Assembly: GCA_029931535.1 (NCBI GenBank)
Contig: JAQPZY010001242.1
Span: 1,240,001-1,304,000 of the forward strand
Direction: 5' to 3'
DNA from: Margaritifera margaritifera
Lineage: Eukaryota > Mollusca > Bivalvia > Unionida > Margaritiferidae
DNA length: 64,000 bases
Part shown: positions 22,270-34,090 of the stretch, piece by piece
How the letters are laid out: each line of letters starts with the position of its first letter
How positions within the stretch are numbered: position 1 is the first letter of the stretch
Made by a program: the position numbers and the translations under genes
The notes under the pieces: generated by a model
What the model was told of the DNA's origin: nothing
Databases searched by the model: none
Seen by the model: the letters and a program-made list of their open reading frames with translations, nothing else

Positions 22270-23170
22270 AAAATTAGGTCTGGAATACCATCTCTCAAGA
22301 AGCAAGAAGCTGAAAAAGATCCCTTCATTATTATGCGTAGATCTTGCTAATAATAAAACTCATTTGATATCTTGATGATAGAAACCTATCGACCAAGTCT
22401 GGTAAAATTCTTATTAGAAATATTGCTAAAATGCTGACAAGCTCAGCCAATCAGATACATAATCACATCATTAATATACATGAATCTCAATCACAACTGT
22501 ATTCATATAGGGTCCTGATGATTTAAGTCTACATGTATTTATCAAGTTTAATCAAACTCTGATCAGAAATACAGTCTCAAGAGTAGTGACAAGCTCAACT
22601 AATTAGATCCATGATCACCTCACTAATAAAGCTATATTCCAAGTTTGATCATAACCGAATAAGAAATATGTCTTCCAGAGAGATATTAAGGTCTGCAAAT
22701 CAGATGCAAGTTCACCTCATTACTATGCATGGACCTTGCTCATTACTGAACTCAGCTGAGATCTTGATGATATATGGCCACATTACAAGTTTGATCAAAA
22801 TCTGATCAGAAATATTGCTTCCAGAAAGGTAACAAGCTAAACCAACCAGCTGCATGAATCTTGCTCATTTAATGACTTCATTCCAGATCCTGATGATGTA
22901 AGCATATATTCCAAGCTTGATCAAAATTAGATTAGAAATATGGTCTCCAAAGTGGCACCAAGATCAACCTATTTGATGCAAGATCACCTCACTAATATGC
23001 ACAGATCATGCTCATTATTAACTCATCCAAGATGTTGGTGATGTTAGTCCATGTTCCAGATCTGATCAAAACTGGATCAGAAATATGGCTTCCAGATTGG
23101 CAACAAGTTCAGCCAATCAGATGCAAGATTGCCGCATTAATATGTATGACTCTTGCTCATTCCAGGGATG
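22270..23170. repeat. Diverged tandem repeat, about 6 copies of 130-150 bp
   Basis: Phrases recur in order: agatcttgatgat, tttgatcaaaatctgatcag, aaatatggcttccaga, caagctcaaccaatcagat, cacctcattaatatgcat, cttgctcatta. Copies are 70-85 percent alike by eye. Confidence 0.75.
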
Positions 23171-23379
23171 ATAATTCCCCAGTCCAACTAGCCTAGACAA
23201 CTAACAAGAGTCCCTCAAAGGGATTGATGCTCTACTGGCTGAAAAGAATGTCCAGAAATTCAAGATAAGACTGTTTCTTCTGTGTTTTTATTCTTTTTAA
23301 CTGCTGAGTACTGAAACTATCACTGATATCTTTGAGAAACTCCAACATACCAAATTTGGTTAAAAAAAAATATTTTCTT

Positions 23380-25840
23380 ATGTGTCCATGTTAACATGCT
23401 CACAAGATACCTTAAGTGCAGTACATAATTATTTGTCATGACCTTTGACCTTGAACCTGATATCATGGATCGAAAATCATTGAACTTTTCTCAACCAATC
23501 TCAAGATATAATCAAATACTAAGTCCAGTTAAATATATAAGAAATTTTTAAAAAAAAAAAAAGAACAAAGTTAATGAAATGTTATTATTCAAGGTATTCT
23601 TTGGTTATATCCACAAACTGACTTAAATGATAAAATCCATTCATACTTGTTTCCATTCCATGCTTACAAGCCAGTAAGCTAAACATTTTGAAACCTCTGA
23701 CCTTAAAATTAATGACAGAGTGCTGACTATCAACTTGTTCACTGGAATGGAACTTAATGCAAAGTCTGGTCAAAATTCACTTGTATATGTGCAAGTCACT
23801 GCATTCACAAGCTCGGTTTAGTACAAAATAGTAGGTAATGACCTTTGGAATGACCCTAAGGTCAAATAAGCCTGGTTTTCAAAACTTCTTCACCAAAGTG
23901 CAGATCTGTTGGTGGTCAGATCTGCACCATTTTCATTAAGAACCAAATAAATATTGCAAGAAGTGTTATAATGAAAATTCCATATCAATGCCACCTTTTA
24001 CACAAGAATAGTGATAACAATATTTTCATAATGGCTATACTGCCATTTTGGCTGTCAGATAAGCATCATTTCCATTAGAACTAGCTTCATGTTTCACAGG
24101 ACCAAATAGACATCATAGGAAGTTTTTCAGTAAAAACCCAAGTCAATAGGACCATCCGTTCAGGAAGAGTATCAATAATAAGAATTTCAAGATGACCACC
24201 TTGGTGGCCATTTTGGATGTCAAATCAGTACATTTTCAATTAAGACCAACCAGATATCATCTGAAGTCTATCAGTGAAAACCCCATATCAATATGACCAT
24301 CTGTTCAGAATGTGTTGTGAAAACAAGATTTTCAAGATGGCCACAGAGATGGTCATATTGGATGTCTGAGGGTATGTCTGATGGCACCATTTTTATTAGG
24401 TCCAACCAGACATCCTAAGAAGTCTTATAGTTAAAACCCCATGTCGATACAAGACATTCCCTTCAGAAGGAATAGTGATAGCAAGATTTCCAAGATCATC
24501 ACTGTGGCAGCTAGGACATAACCAAAGGGCACCATTTTTATTTAAGAACAACAAGACATCATAAGGGATCTTTTAGTGAAAACTTCACAAAAATAAGACC
24601 ATCTGTTCACGTGGAGTAGCAATAACAATGTTTTCAATATGGATGTCCAAGGGCATGTCTTACAGGTGCCATTTTCATTTAGGACCATCTAGACATCATA
24701 AGAAGTCTTTTAGTGAAAACCCTATGTCAATATGACATTCAGAAGGAGTAGCCATAACAAGATTTGAAAACTGGACACCTTGGCAGTCATATTGACTGTC
24801 TGATCAGCATATTTTCATTTAAGATCAACTAAACATCATAAGAAGTTTTTAGTGAAACATTATGTCAATATGTCCATCGATTTGGGAGGAGTTGCAATAA
24901 CAAGATTTTCAAGATGGCCACCATGGTGGCCATTCTGCATGTCAGATTGGCACCATTTTCATTAAAGACCAACTAGACATCATAAGAAGTCTTTTAGTGG
25001 AAACATCATGACAATAAGATCATCCATTTGGGAGGGGCATCAATAACAAAGTTTTCATGTGGCCACCATGGTGGCGATATTGGATGTCTGGGACATGTCT
25101 GACTGGCACCATTTCATTTAGGACTATCTAGACATCATAAGAAGTCTTTCAGTGGAAACCCCATGCCAATATAACAATCCATTCATATGGAGTAGCAATA
25201 ACAAGATTTTAAAGCTGGCCACCTTGGCAGTCATATTGACTGTCCAATCAGCACCATTTTCATTTAGGATCAACTAGACACCATAAGAAGTCTTTTAGTG
25301 AAAACACCATGTCACTATGACCATCTATTTGGGATTAGTAGCAATATCAATATTATCAAGCTGACCACCATGGCAGCCTTACTGGATATCAGATTGGCAA
25401 CCATTTTCACTTAGGAACAACTAGTGTACATTGTCTACATGGTGAAAACAGCACATAATATGACCATCCATTCAGGAGGAATAGCAATAACAAGAATTTC
25501 AAGATGGCCACTATGATGGTAGAAATTGGATGTCAGATTGGCACTTTCCATTTTTAACAAACTAGACATCATAAGAAGTCTTTTAGTGAAAACCCAATAT
25601 CAATATGACCATCCATTCAGAAGCAGTGATAACATCATTTTTAAGATTGTCACTGTGACTACCATACTGGATGTCAGATCTGCACCATTTTCATTTAGGA
25701 CCAACTAGACATCATAAGAAGTCTTTTAGTGAAAACCCCCATATTGATATGACCACTGTACAGAATTATTAGATATAACAAGATTTTCTAGATGGCTAAT
25801 ATGGTGGCCATATTGGATGTCCTAGGGTCACCAATTATCA
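23380..25840 (+). repeat. Satellite-bearing repeat, copy 1 (146-bp unit, about 13 copies)
   Basis: The unique lead-in at 23395-23500 (ctcacaagataccttaagtg, gatatcatggatcga) is shared with 34105-34200. Then, from about 23920, comes a tandem unit of about 146 bp containing aagatggccaccatggtggc, agcaccattttcatttagga, aactagacatcataagaagt and cttttagtgaaaacccca. The same structure recurs at 34090-36200. Confidence 0.85.
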
Positions 25841-25859
25841 TTTCAAAATCTCCTCAATA

Positions 25860-26720
25860 TAAGCAATATCACATGTAAATATATAAGTTGATCGACATGG
25901 GCTATAACTCTGTCCAAAATGGAGTAGACAAGACAAAACTCATAAAAAGTACATCTAGGTCCAAGAAACAATGTTCAGATGAAATTGTATCAAATGTGTT
26001 ACGTGGTTCTTAAGCTATGCTGATTACAAGCAACAGCCCATGTAAAGATATGAAGTTTACTTATAAAGGGCAATAACTCAGTCCAAATTAGAGTAGATGA
26101 TACAAAATCCATAAATAGCACATCTAGGTCTAAGAGACAATGTTCTTACCAAATTAAAATAAAATATGTTGAATGGTTCTTGACTGCAAGCAACATTCTA
26201 AGTTGCCAAGTGAAGACATGAATTTGCTTGACAAGGGGCATAACTCTGTCCAAAATGGAGAAGATGAGGCTTACCACATAAAAAAGCACATGCAAGTCTA
26301 TGAGACAATGTTCATACCAAATGGCATCACAATATGTTGAATGGTTCTTGAGTTGTACTATTTACAAGCAACATCCCATGTGTAGACATGAAGTTAATTT
26401 TCAAGGGACATAACTCTATCCAAAATGGAGTTGATGAGACACATAAAAGGCACATCTGGGTCTATGAGACAATGTACACACCCAACTGCATCAGAATAAG
26501 CTCAATGGTTCCTGAGCTTTAATGGTTACAAGGATCTGCTGTGGTGAAGATTTAAAATTGATGGCGAAAGCGGCAAAAAGTCTGTCAAAATTAGTTCTAA
26601 AATGATTAAACCTTTAAAAGGCACATCTAAGTGTAATAAGCAATTCACCTACCAAATGGCATCCAATTATCTGCAAGGGTTGCAGAGATCTGATAGTTAG
26701 AAGAAGTGTGAATGGATGGA
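25860..26720 (+). repeat. 169-bp tandem repeat, about 5 copies
   Basis: Unit contains gggcataactctgtccaaaa, tggagtagatgagac, gcacatctaggtctaagaga, caatgttcataccaaatggc, ttgaatggttcttgagc. Starts near 25899, 26069, 26236 and 26405, with a weak fifth near 26567. This kind of repeat is familiar from molluscan genomes (recalled, not checked). Confidence 0.8.
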
Positions 26721-27197
26721 CAGAAACTGATGGACTGACAGACAGACAGAAGGTGATTTCTCTTTTACTTCTACATCTTGATGTGGGGCCCCAGAAACAG
26801 CCAGTGGTGGTATGGCCCAAATACAGATAGAACCTTTCTCCAAATAATATAATACTCTTGATCAGGCATCGAAATATCAAGTTACATAACTCTGCAAGCA
26901 ATAGTGTCTGAAAAACTAAACAAAACACAAAATCTAAAGCAACTCAATGGAGCATAAAATATATGTCACATAGACCTAATATTCTCTCAATGCATGGTAC
27001 TCTTCATGACACACATCTAGTTACATGACTGCAGAAAACATTGCCTAAGAAATATTTTTAAAAAAAATGAAAATATTAACCTAAGAATTGACAGTGGATG
27101 GATGCACAGGCAGACAGACAGACATCATCAATCCAAAGCCAAAAGTTGCTTCAATCCAGCCAAAAACGAAAGTCATAATAAGACTGACCATTCTTAC

Positions 27198-27249
27198 CTT
27201 CTGATTTAGTTTTTTCAGTATTGATTCTTTCTTCTGCTGATGTGGTGTC
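27198..27249 (-). CDS. NEK1: NEK1-like exon 10 of window (52 bp)
   Basis: The exon supplies the last base of a Lys codon and 17 codons (TPHQQKKESILKKLNQK), ending in phase 0. It corresponds to the SSKREILRRLNENLK stretch of vertebrate NEK1. It has acceptor ATTGCAG and donor AAG/GTAAGA. The frame was chosen because another frame, also open within the exon, runs into a stop in exon 11. Confidence 0.9.
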
Positions 27250-28350
27250 CTGCAATATGTGAAAAATCAAATTATTGAGGATACTGATGGCATGAAGAGT
27301 TCAAGTAATTCTAAATTAAACATGGATCAAAGGGATTAACATAATTTGCAAGGTACCGATAACCAAGTTCCTTTTAATGTTCATAAGCAAATACCAATAT
27401 CCCTCCAAATATATGTAATCTTAATTATAAATGTTTTTAGTCTTTATCTCTTAACTCAGAATTGATGAAAAAAATGCACAAAAATATATTGAGACAAGCA
27501 TTTTTTATTGAAATGATTTTGTATTGTTTTAAGTGCTACACTTAAGCTGGCAAACTATACCAATTTAGGTAACAATTTTGACTAATCATATCCTCTCAGG
27601 ATTAGAATCAGTTATGTCCCTTGGCAAATCTTGTTGGCCTTTCAAGGACAAAAGGACAGAAAAGCTAAATATAGAAAGTGCCTTATTATTAGAAACACAA
27701 ACTATTCTTTGTAACAAAGAGCAGAAAGCATGCCATAGGCTTCATCCCTCCAAGCCAATTAGGTAAAAAATGTTGATAAAAGTACGATTACTCTTGTGAA
27801 TAGATGATTGCATGTTGTGAATTTCAACAGTGTACTGTGTAGCAAGTTGCCAACATTGCAGTGCATTTGAAAAATTCAAAAGATTAGTGTTTTCTCAAGA
27901 AAAATGAAACTAAAACTGGAATTTTTTTTATCATAAAATATGCAATGAAGTCTACAAAAGTCATGGACCTGTCAGGGCTATGTAAATTTTTTTGCCAGCC
28001 ATTTGTCCAAGACAACTCACTTTGGAAAGGTGGCTTGTTCTGACTAATCTTTAACTTGTACCATTTGTCAACTTCAAAGTTTTCTTTATTTTCCAGTGTC
28101 TAATGTCTATAATGGTGTCTAAGAGCAGCATTTCTAAGTATGTAGGTATGAATGTTATTATTAGGTACTAGATTATGTACTGCAGTGTAGCTATGTCTAT
28201 TATATGTGATGTGCTGTCATACATACCTGCAAGTTTTGTTCTTACAATGAATTAACCTGTTAATTTTACAGTTTTTGTAGCCAGTATGTCAAAATAACAA
28301 TTTTTATTGTTCAAATTATCAAATGTGAAATGAACTTTCTTAACTACAGT
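27250..28350. other. Intron sequence, nothing recognised
   Basis: AT-rich NEK1 intron between exons 9 and 10. No repeats with clear family membership and no supported gene. Confidence 0.5.
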
Positions 28351-28358
28351 GTCAGAGC

Positions 28359-28424
28359 CGCCCCACCCCCCCCCCCCCCACCCCCCCCCCCCCCCACCCC
28401 CACCCCCCCCCCCCCCCCCCCCCC
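28359..28424. repeat. Poly-C tract of about 65 bp
   Basis: Almost pure C with isolated A and one G. On the NEK1 sense strand it is a poly-G run with quadruplex potential. Shorter C runs occur at 30863-30876 and 58458-58480. Length is likely unstable and may be misassembled. Confidence 0.9.
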
Positions 28425-28657
28425 GCCATGGCAGAATGCACCTGAACTTATAAAATTACACTAAATTTTGCATCAGTAAACAGTTCAGGACAGAATATAT
28501 ATCAGCTATAAATAATTATAAATTCTATTATATATAATCAAGCTTATTTTAATTTAATTGTGGAACATACAGGCCCAAGGCATCTATAACAGCCTTAACT
28601 CCATGAACTGTTTGTCTATCTTCAGACTTCCTCTGACCACAAACACACATCACTAAT

Positions 28658-28878
28658 TACCGTATATACTCGTGTATAAGCCAATACCAACAGCAAACTG
28701 CATAGACCCAGATATGCCACTGCATAATGTGCCCATGCATCTGGGTCTATGCAGTTTGTAAGGACTAATCAGTAGAACAAACAACATAGACCCTGATCTG
28801 CCGCCGCATTATGTGATGGCAGATCAGGGTCAATGTTGTTTGCATTTGGACCTGACTTATATGCGAGTATATATGGTA
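28658..28878 (-). mobile_element. 221-bp double-hairpin MITE, copy 8
   Basis: Exactly 221 bp with TA at both edges. The ends are CCGTATATACTCGTGTATAA and ATGCGAGTATATATGG. Hairpin A is first, then hairpin B. One of the best-preserved copies. Confidence 0.93.
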
Positions 28879-28899
28879 TAAACTTATTTATCTGTATTT

Positions 28900-30584
28900 T
28901 GGTGAAACATTTTGTTCCAATCTTGATAAATAAAGCGAGTCTTTGTCTGTGAACATGTCTTTCACTAATGTCACATTTCAGCACACCATACTCGCACATA
29001 TTAACAGTCAATTCCAAAGTGTGCTAATAATAACACAATTAAAAGGCAAAAAGGTTGATCTGGAAAAGGATGGCCCTTGAAAAAGGCTGTCTGTAAATCT
29101 TGGCAAGGAAATTGGGACTTATTGGTTTTGAAAAATTGCACTTGCCCAGGCCTAAACTCTTGCCATCAGGCACTTGTCAAACAGAAAAATCAACTAGTCT
29201 TGGGCATCAGGCTATCCAATTTGTACAGCCCTAACTGTACCAAACTGAGCAGGGAAAGAAGCAAAAATTTAGTGCAGTGGAACTAACCTACTACAAAAAA
29301 ATGGGTATTATTAGATGATTATGAAAGTATTCACTTTAATAATGTCTCCTTGATTAAAAATACTTTTACCATTTTCAAGCAGTTTTTTTGTTGTTTTGGA
29401 TGGCATGATTCAACAAACAATGACCTTCAATTGTCAGACCAAAATGTGTACAGATGAGAGAAAACTAGAGAACTTTCAAGACTCCCTAAATATGTCTAAA
29501 TAAATCTTGATTTTAAGATCAATGACAGATGCCTAAACACAAGGCTGGGGTACAAAAGTAGGATTAACTCAGCTGTGTCATTACTCCGTGACAGTGGAGG
29601 TGAACAGACCTGATTGGTCAGTTATGTACTTTATTGTTTTGATAGCCAAGCCTGGTCTCTTATTGATACAGATGGTCTCTTATCCATACAGATGCAAACA
29701 CGCAGTTTCAAAATCTTTTTTATTTTTAATCTTTATGCTACAACAGGAAATGCCCCAGGACAGATAATGTCCTAACACTCCTAAAAAAATTTCTTTATCA
29801 TAGTCCAAGTTACACATATAAGCATAATCTTAACCGCTATAGTGATATTTTTATCAGACATCTTCTGCAATCTTGCATAAGGTTGAGTACATTTATTATC
29901 ATGTTCATTCACATGAAGCATATCAGAGAATTGTGTTAAAATTATTATGAGATTATTATTTTCAAGACATACATTTTTTTAGGTGGTCTCACACATCATA
30001 CAATGGTGTAATATTTATCAGAACACTGTTCTGTAATGGGCTTGAATCTCCATTGTATTGACAATAATTTACAACTTTCGTTTGACTGACAATGGTAAAA
30101 TAGCTATGTTCTACAATTTTTTAGTAATTAAATTCCATATCTGGATGAAATTAATCGTTATTGACAATGGTCAGCAGGTCATTGTTTTAACATTGGGTGA
30201 GCTGGTTTTAGTAGTCAGCAAAGCAGTGACTTCAGCAGAGTGGTTAGTGTTTTAGCAATACTCAGTCTAAACTGACTGGTTTCTTGTTATGGACACAGTT
30301 TTTTACATTGAGAAAATGTATTCAATACTCCAGTCCAAGTAGAAAACTATTGTTAAAAATATTGATTTACCAGAATTTCATCAATATAATTCAGAATGTG
30401 GAATTTTCACAAACAAATTCATAATAATTACCCAAAATTCTAAATGGATAGCATTTGTTCAAGAGAGAAACTAAACTATGAACTTCAAATTTATGCAAAA
30501 ACTTAAAAAACTATGATAAACTTATATCTTTCTTATTCCCAATATTTGATTAACAATAGATACGGAAACTAATGCTCGACTTAC
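28900..30584. other. Intron sequence, nothing recognised
   Basis: AT-rich intron with scattered short open frames that lack any recognisable domain. Confidence 0.5.
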
Positions 30585-30683
30585 TTAGGCCGTGGCTCAG
30601 CTGGTGGTTCCTCGATCCTTTCCTCTATAACCACCCTAGGTACGGCTCCTATCGCCTCCATCACCCCTGTCATGGCAGGCACC
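30585..30683 (-). CDS. NEK1: NEK1-like exon 9 of window (second of a 99-bp pair)
   Basis: 99-bp exon with the same phases as exon 8. It encodes VPAMTGVMEAIGAVPRVV, then an acidic and Pro-rich tail (IEERIEEPPAEPRP). The acceptor is TATTTCAG and the donor is AA/GTAAGT. It shares TGVM-x-AIG-x-x-P-x-VV with exon 8, shifted by about eight codons. Confidence 0.87.
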
Positions 30684-31533
30684 CTGAAATATCATTAACA
30701 CAAATCATATACTGCAGTTTCTCCACATGAACATTCAAATAAAAGAATACAGAAAGCACTTTTTAAAGCTGAAACCCATCTATTATTAATCCTAGCACTC
30801 ATGCAGTAGTGTATATTGCACAAAGCACCAAGATTCACTTTAGATAAGTCCTTTACCCGTTTCCCCCCCCCCCCCCATCTCTGATTCTGAATTGCCTTTT
30901 TACAACAGTGATCTACAGCAAAAGTCATAAGCTTGGAACTCAACGTATGTGACACAAATAAGTGTGCAAGACACAATCATGTCAATCTAGCTGTTATAAA
31001 CAAGATCTATCATGCAGTTTTAATTATTAATATTTGCACTGTCCAAAGAAATTGAAAAAGAGATCTAAAGTATGAATACAATTTGTTAAACGAGAAATTA
31101 ATGTATCAATAGCTTTAATTTTAGTTTTGTTAGGTAAAAGAAAATTTTGTATGTAATTGCCATGTACACAATGCACTTTACTAAACACTTTTCAGAAACT
31201 GTCAATGAGATTTTTCCTACCAAAAAACAACCACAAGGTCCATGTAGGCCTGATATGGCTAATCTGGGTAACTGATATATGTTAGATTGTGAATGCAAAT
31301 CCATACATGTATTAAAACTGTGGAGTGGGAAGAAAAGTTTGGGGAACTTAGATGCTACATCATCTATTAATGTTGGTGTCACTTATCTTGTTGTTTATAC
31401 AACATATAAAGACATAAAAAATCATTACGGATTCTTTTGCTTCATGTTTATAGTTATGTTTTTCAATATGCTTGCCTTTTCTTGTAGACTGAAAAAAAAC
31501 AGACAAAACATTGCAAGTAATGTCAGTTTTCAT

Positions 31534-31754
31534 TACCGTTTATATTCATGTATAATCCATTACCAACTGCAAACTGCATAGACCCAGATCTGCCATCACA
31601 TAATGCGCCAGCAGATCTGGGTCTATGCAGTTTGTAAGGACTAATCATTTGAACAAACACCATAGATCCTGATCTGCCAGTTCACTATATGATGGCAGAT
31701 CAGGGTCTATGTTATTTTTATTTGGACCCGGCATATACATGAGTATAAATGGTA
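31534..31754 (-). mobile_element. 221-bp double-hairpin MITE, copy 9
   Basis: 221 bp with TA edges, hairpin A first. Hairpin A is near perfect; the loop of hairpin B has diverged (ccagttcactatatgatgg). Confidence 0.9.
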
Positions 31755-32164
31755 ATTAATCTACATGTACAGTGTGATTACTTTGCTGTATGACTTAAGC
31801 CATAGCCTAATATCATATGTGTCAATTTGCTTGCTTGTTTTCAGACACTGAAATATTCTTGTATATTTTTGGGACAGAAAAAAGTAATTATTTGTGGCTG
31901 TCCAAATAAACATGCTGAAAATATAATTTACACTTTGTTGGAATCAAAATTCCATCATTTATGTAACCAACATTAGCCCCTGGGTATCTCCCTGCTCCCT
32001 TGAGACTATCCACCAATTAATAACTTAGAAAATTTTCATTGTCCCACTCTTAAAGTATATATACACTTACTTGGCACTTCGATGGAGTTAATTTATGCAG
32101 TCAGTACTGTCGTTACACCACCTGGGGTTATTACTTGGGAACTACTGAGATCCCCACCATGGGT

Positions 32165-32345
32165 AGCTGTGGTGACTCAGTAGTCAAGGCACTGGACAAG
32201 TGACCAGAAGGAGGTGGGTTTGATTTCCTACCATTGAACACCCCAGGTCAGCTACAGAATTTCTCAAGATTTGTAAGGAAATGGGTTTGTTTGCTCTTAG
32301 TAATTAAATTTGGAAGTGTCTCAGGAGAAAAGCATATTGGGCTAA
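32165..32345 (+). mobile_element. Second, degenerate tRNA-like SINE
   Basis: Head resembles the SINE at 19070: TGTGGTGACTCAGTAGTCAA, CACTGGACAAGTGACCAGAA, then a B-box-like GGTGGGTTTGATTTCC. No target duplication was found, and the 3' limit is approximate. Confidence 0.55.
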
Positions 32346-32349
32346 TTTT

Positions 32350-34090
32350 TTTTTAGTCAAAAGCTAAAAACATAAAATATAAATTTCAATTTTTCTTGAC
32401 TAATGGCACCAAATATATGAAATGCCATAAGATAATGCATATATATATTTAATAACATAAAAAAATTTTTTTAGGCACTTTAATATTGTAATACCAATGT
32501 ATGATGTTTAGTTGCTTTGGTTAGTTTTTCTTGGGCAATGAGAGTAAAGCCAGGTTTTTTGTGTGCATCTTTCTTGTCTTATACACAATCAACACCAGGT
32601 CTATTTCGGCAAAATCCTATTTAAGTTCTAAAGTTTTCTTCAGCATCCCCAATACACAAGTCCACCGTACTTATTTAGGTAGACTAAAATATTAAGGATT
32701 TTGATTGAGAGGAAAGCTAAAGGACACAATGCAGCATATTCATTCACAAGATTGCACATGCTCAGTTGTTTTCTAAACTCATCTTTTCCATAATTTATCT
32801 ACTTAGAGTGTTACTTGATATATTTTTATTTTATATTATTTTCTTCAGATTTCAATTACACATTGTTTAATTTAATTTCTAAGCTGTATTATTTTACTAA
32901 TATATCTGACTTGTTTTACTGAAATGTATGCATCATGTATTCTAAAATTATTTTTCAAAACCTGTTTTACAATTGATTCTGCAGGGGAGAACTCTGGAGT
33001 GAGCTAGCCAGGTGAGCTAAGGAAAAATGTACCATTCAATAACTGAGAAAATTTAGATACAATGACAAACAACATGTTAATCCTGTGACAATACAGAAAG
33101 TGACCCTTCAGCAAGCTATTGATTACATGGCATTGGCCTCGGGATTATTTTCGGGAACCCATAACTCTGATTTCTTTATCCAGAATTGTTTAGAAGAACA
33201 TCCATTTTACCCCTGTCTTTTTATATATAGACTTAGTTTGTGAAAGGCCATTATTTAGATGATGTTACATAGATAGCCACATAATGGTTTCATCACAGAC
33301 AAATTAACTAAAGATATTAATGTTTTCTAAAAGTAGGTTGCTGGGTCATATCTCATGCAAACCTTTCTAATTTTAAAATGGAGTATATTTTTGCGTAAAC
33401 CCCGACTCTCAAAGTTTTTATTTCATGCATTTAATTATGTATTAATCTAAGCCCCACCTTCTTTATTTTCCCTGTAAAGCTTTAAAAAGTGGCTTAATAC
33501 ACAACAGCTGTATAAAGTACTATGTAATAAGTATCATGAAGTTTTTGAAAAAAAAGTAACACTGACAAGCTTTGGAATTAACTTTATAAATCAATAAACA
33601 TGGACACACACACTTTGACACTAAAAAGAGGAGTAAAATAATAATTCTGCATCTTTTTTGTGCAAATAAGCATGGTCACAATGCAAATGGCCTCACTATA
33701 TCCCAAATTAGAAGATAAAATAAGAAGGGTGACAATTGTGACCAGAATTTTTTCTTCTATTATTCCACAAAATGATACATTTACATTTGTTCCTCAATTT
33801 CATGAAATTATTGGCTTGAAAAGACCAACAGATATGGTGAAACAGGGTTAGAAAGGTAAAATTTGGGGGCTCAAATCATTTCTCATATGGTTTTCTGGAG
33901 AGCTTTCCATCACATTACCATGCTGGAGGTTATTTTGTAGAGGTCCCCTTTAACAGGTGATGCCCTTGTATGAGGATTTTGTTGAGGGCAGTCAATGGCC
34001 ACTGGTTTGGGCCTTAGCAGACAAAAAAAAATAACCTTGTAAGAAACTTCTCTCTAATTTTTTGTTATATTTAAAATCTGGCTCTAACAT
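32350..34090. other. Intron sequence, nothing recognised
   Basis: AT-rich intron sequence without a supported gene or clear repeat family. Confidence 0.5.

Noticed and set aside
27198..27249. Alternative frame for exon 10 (DTTSAEERINTEKTKSE)
   Set aside because: Although open within the exon, it would join exon 11 out of phase and meet a stop after three codons. The chosen frame matches NEK1.
28769..29017. Open frames ending in variants of NIDPDLPSHNAPADQG-LCCLFY, seen at many places
   Set aside because: These are translations of the 221-bp MITE. They recur with each copy in both orientations and have no conserved reading beyond the element.
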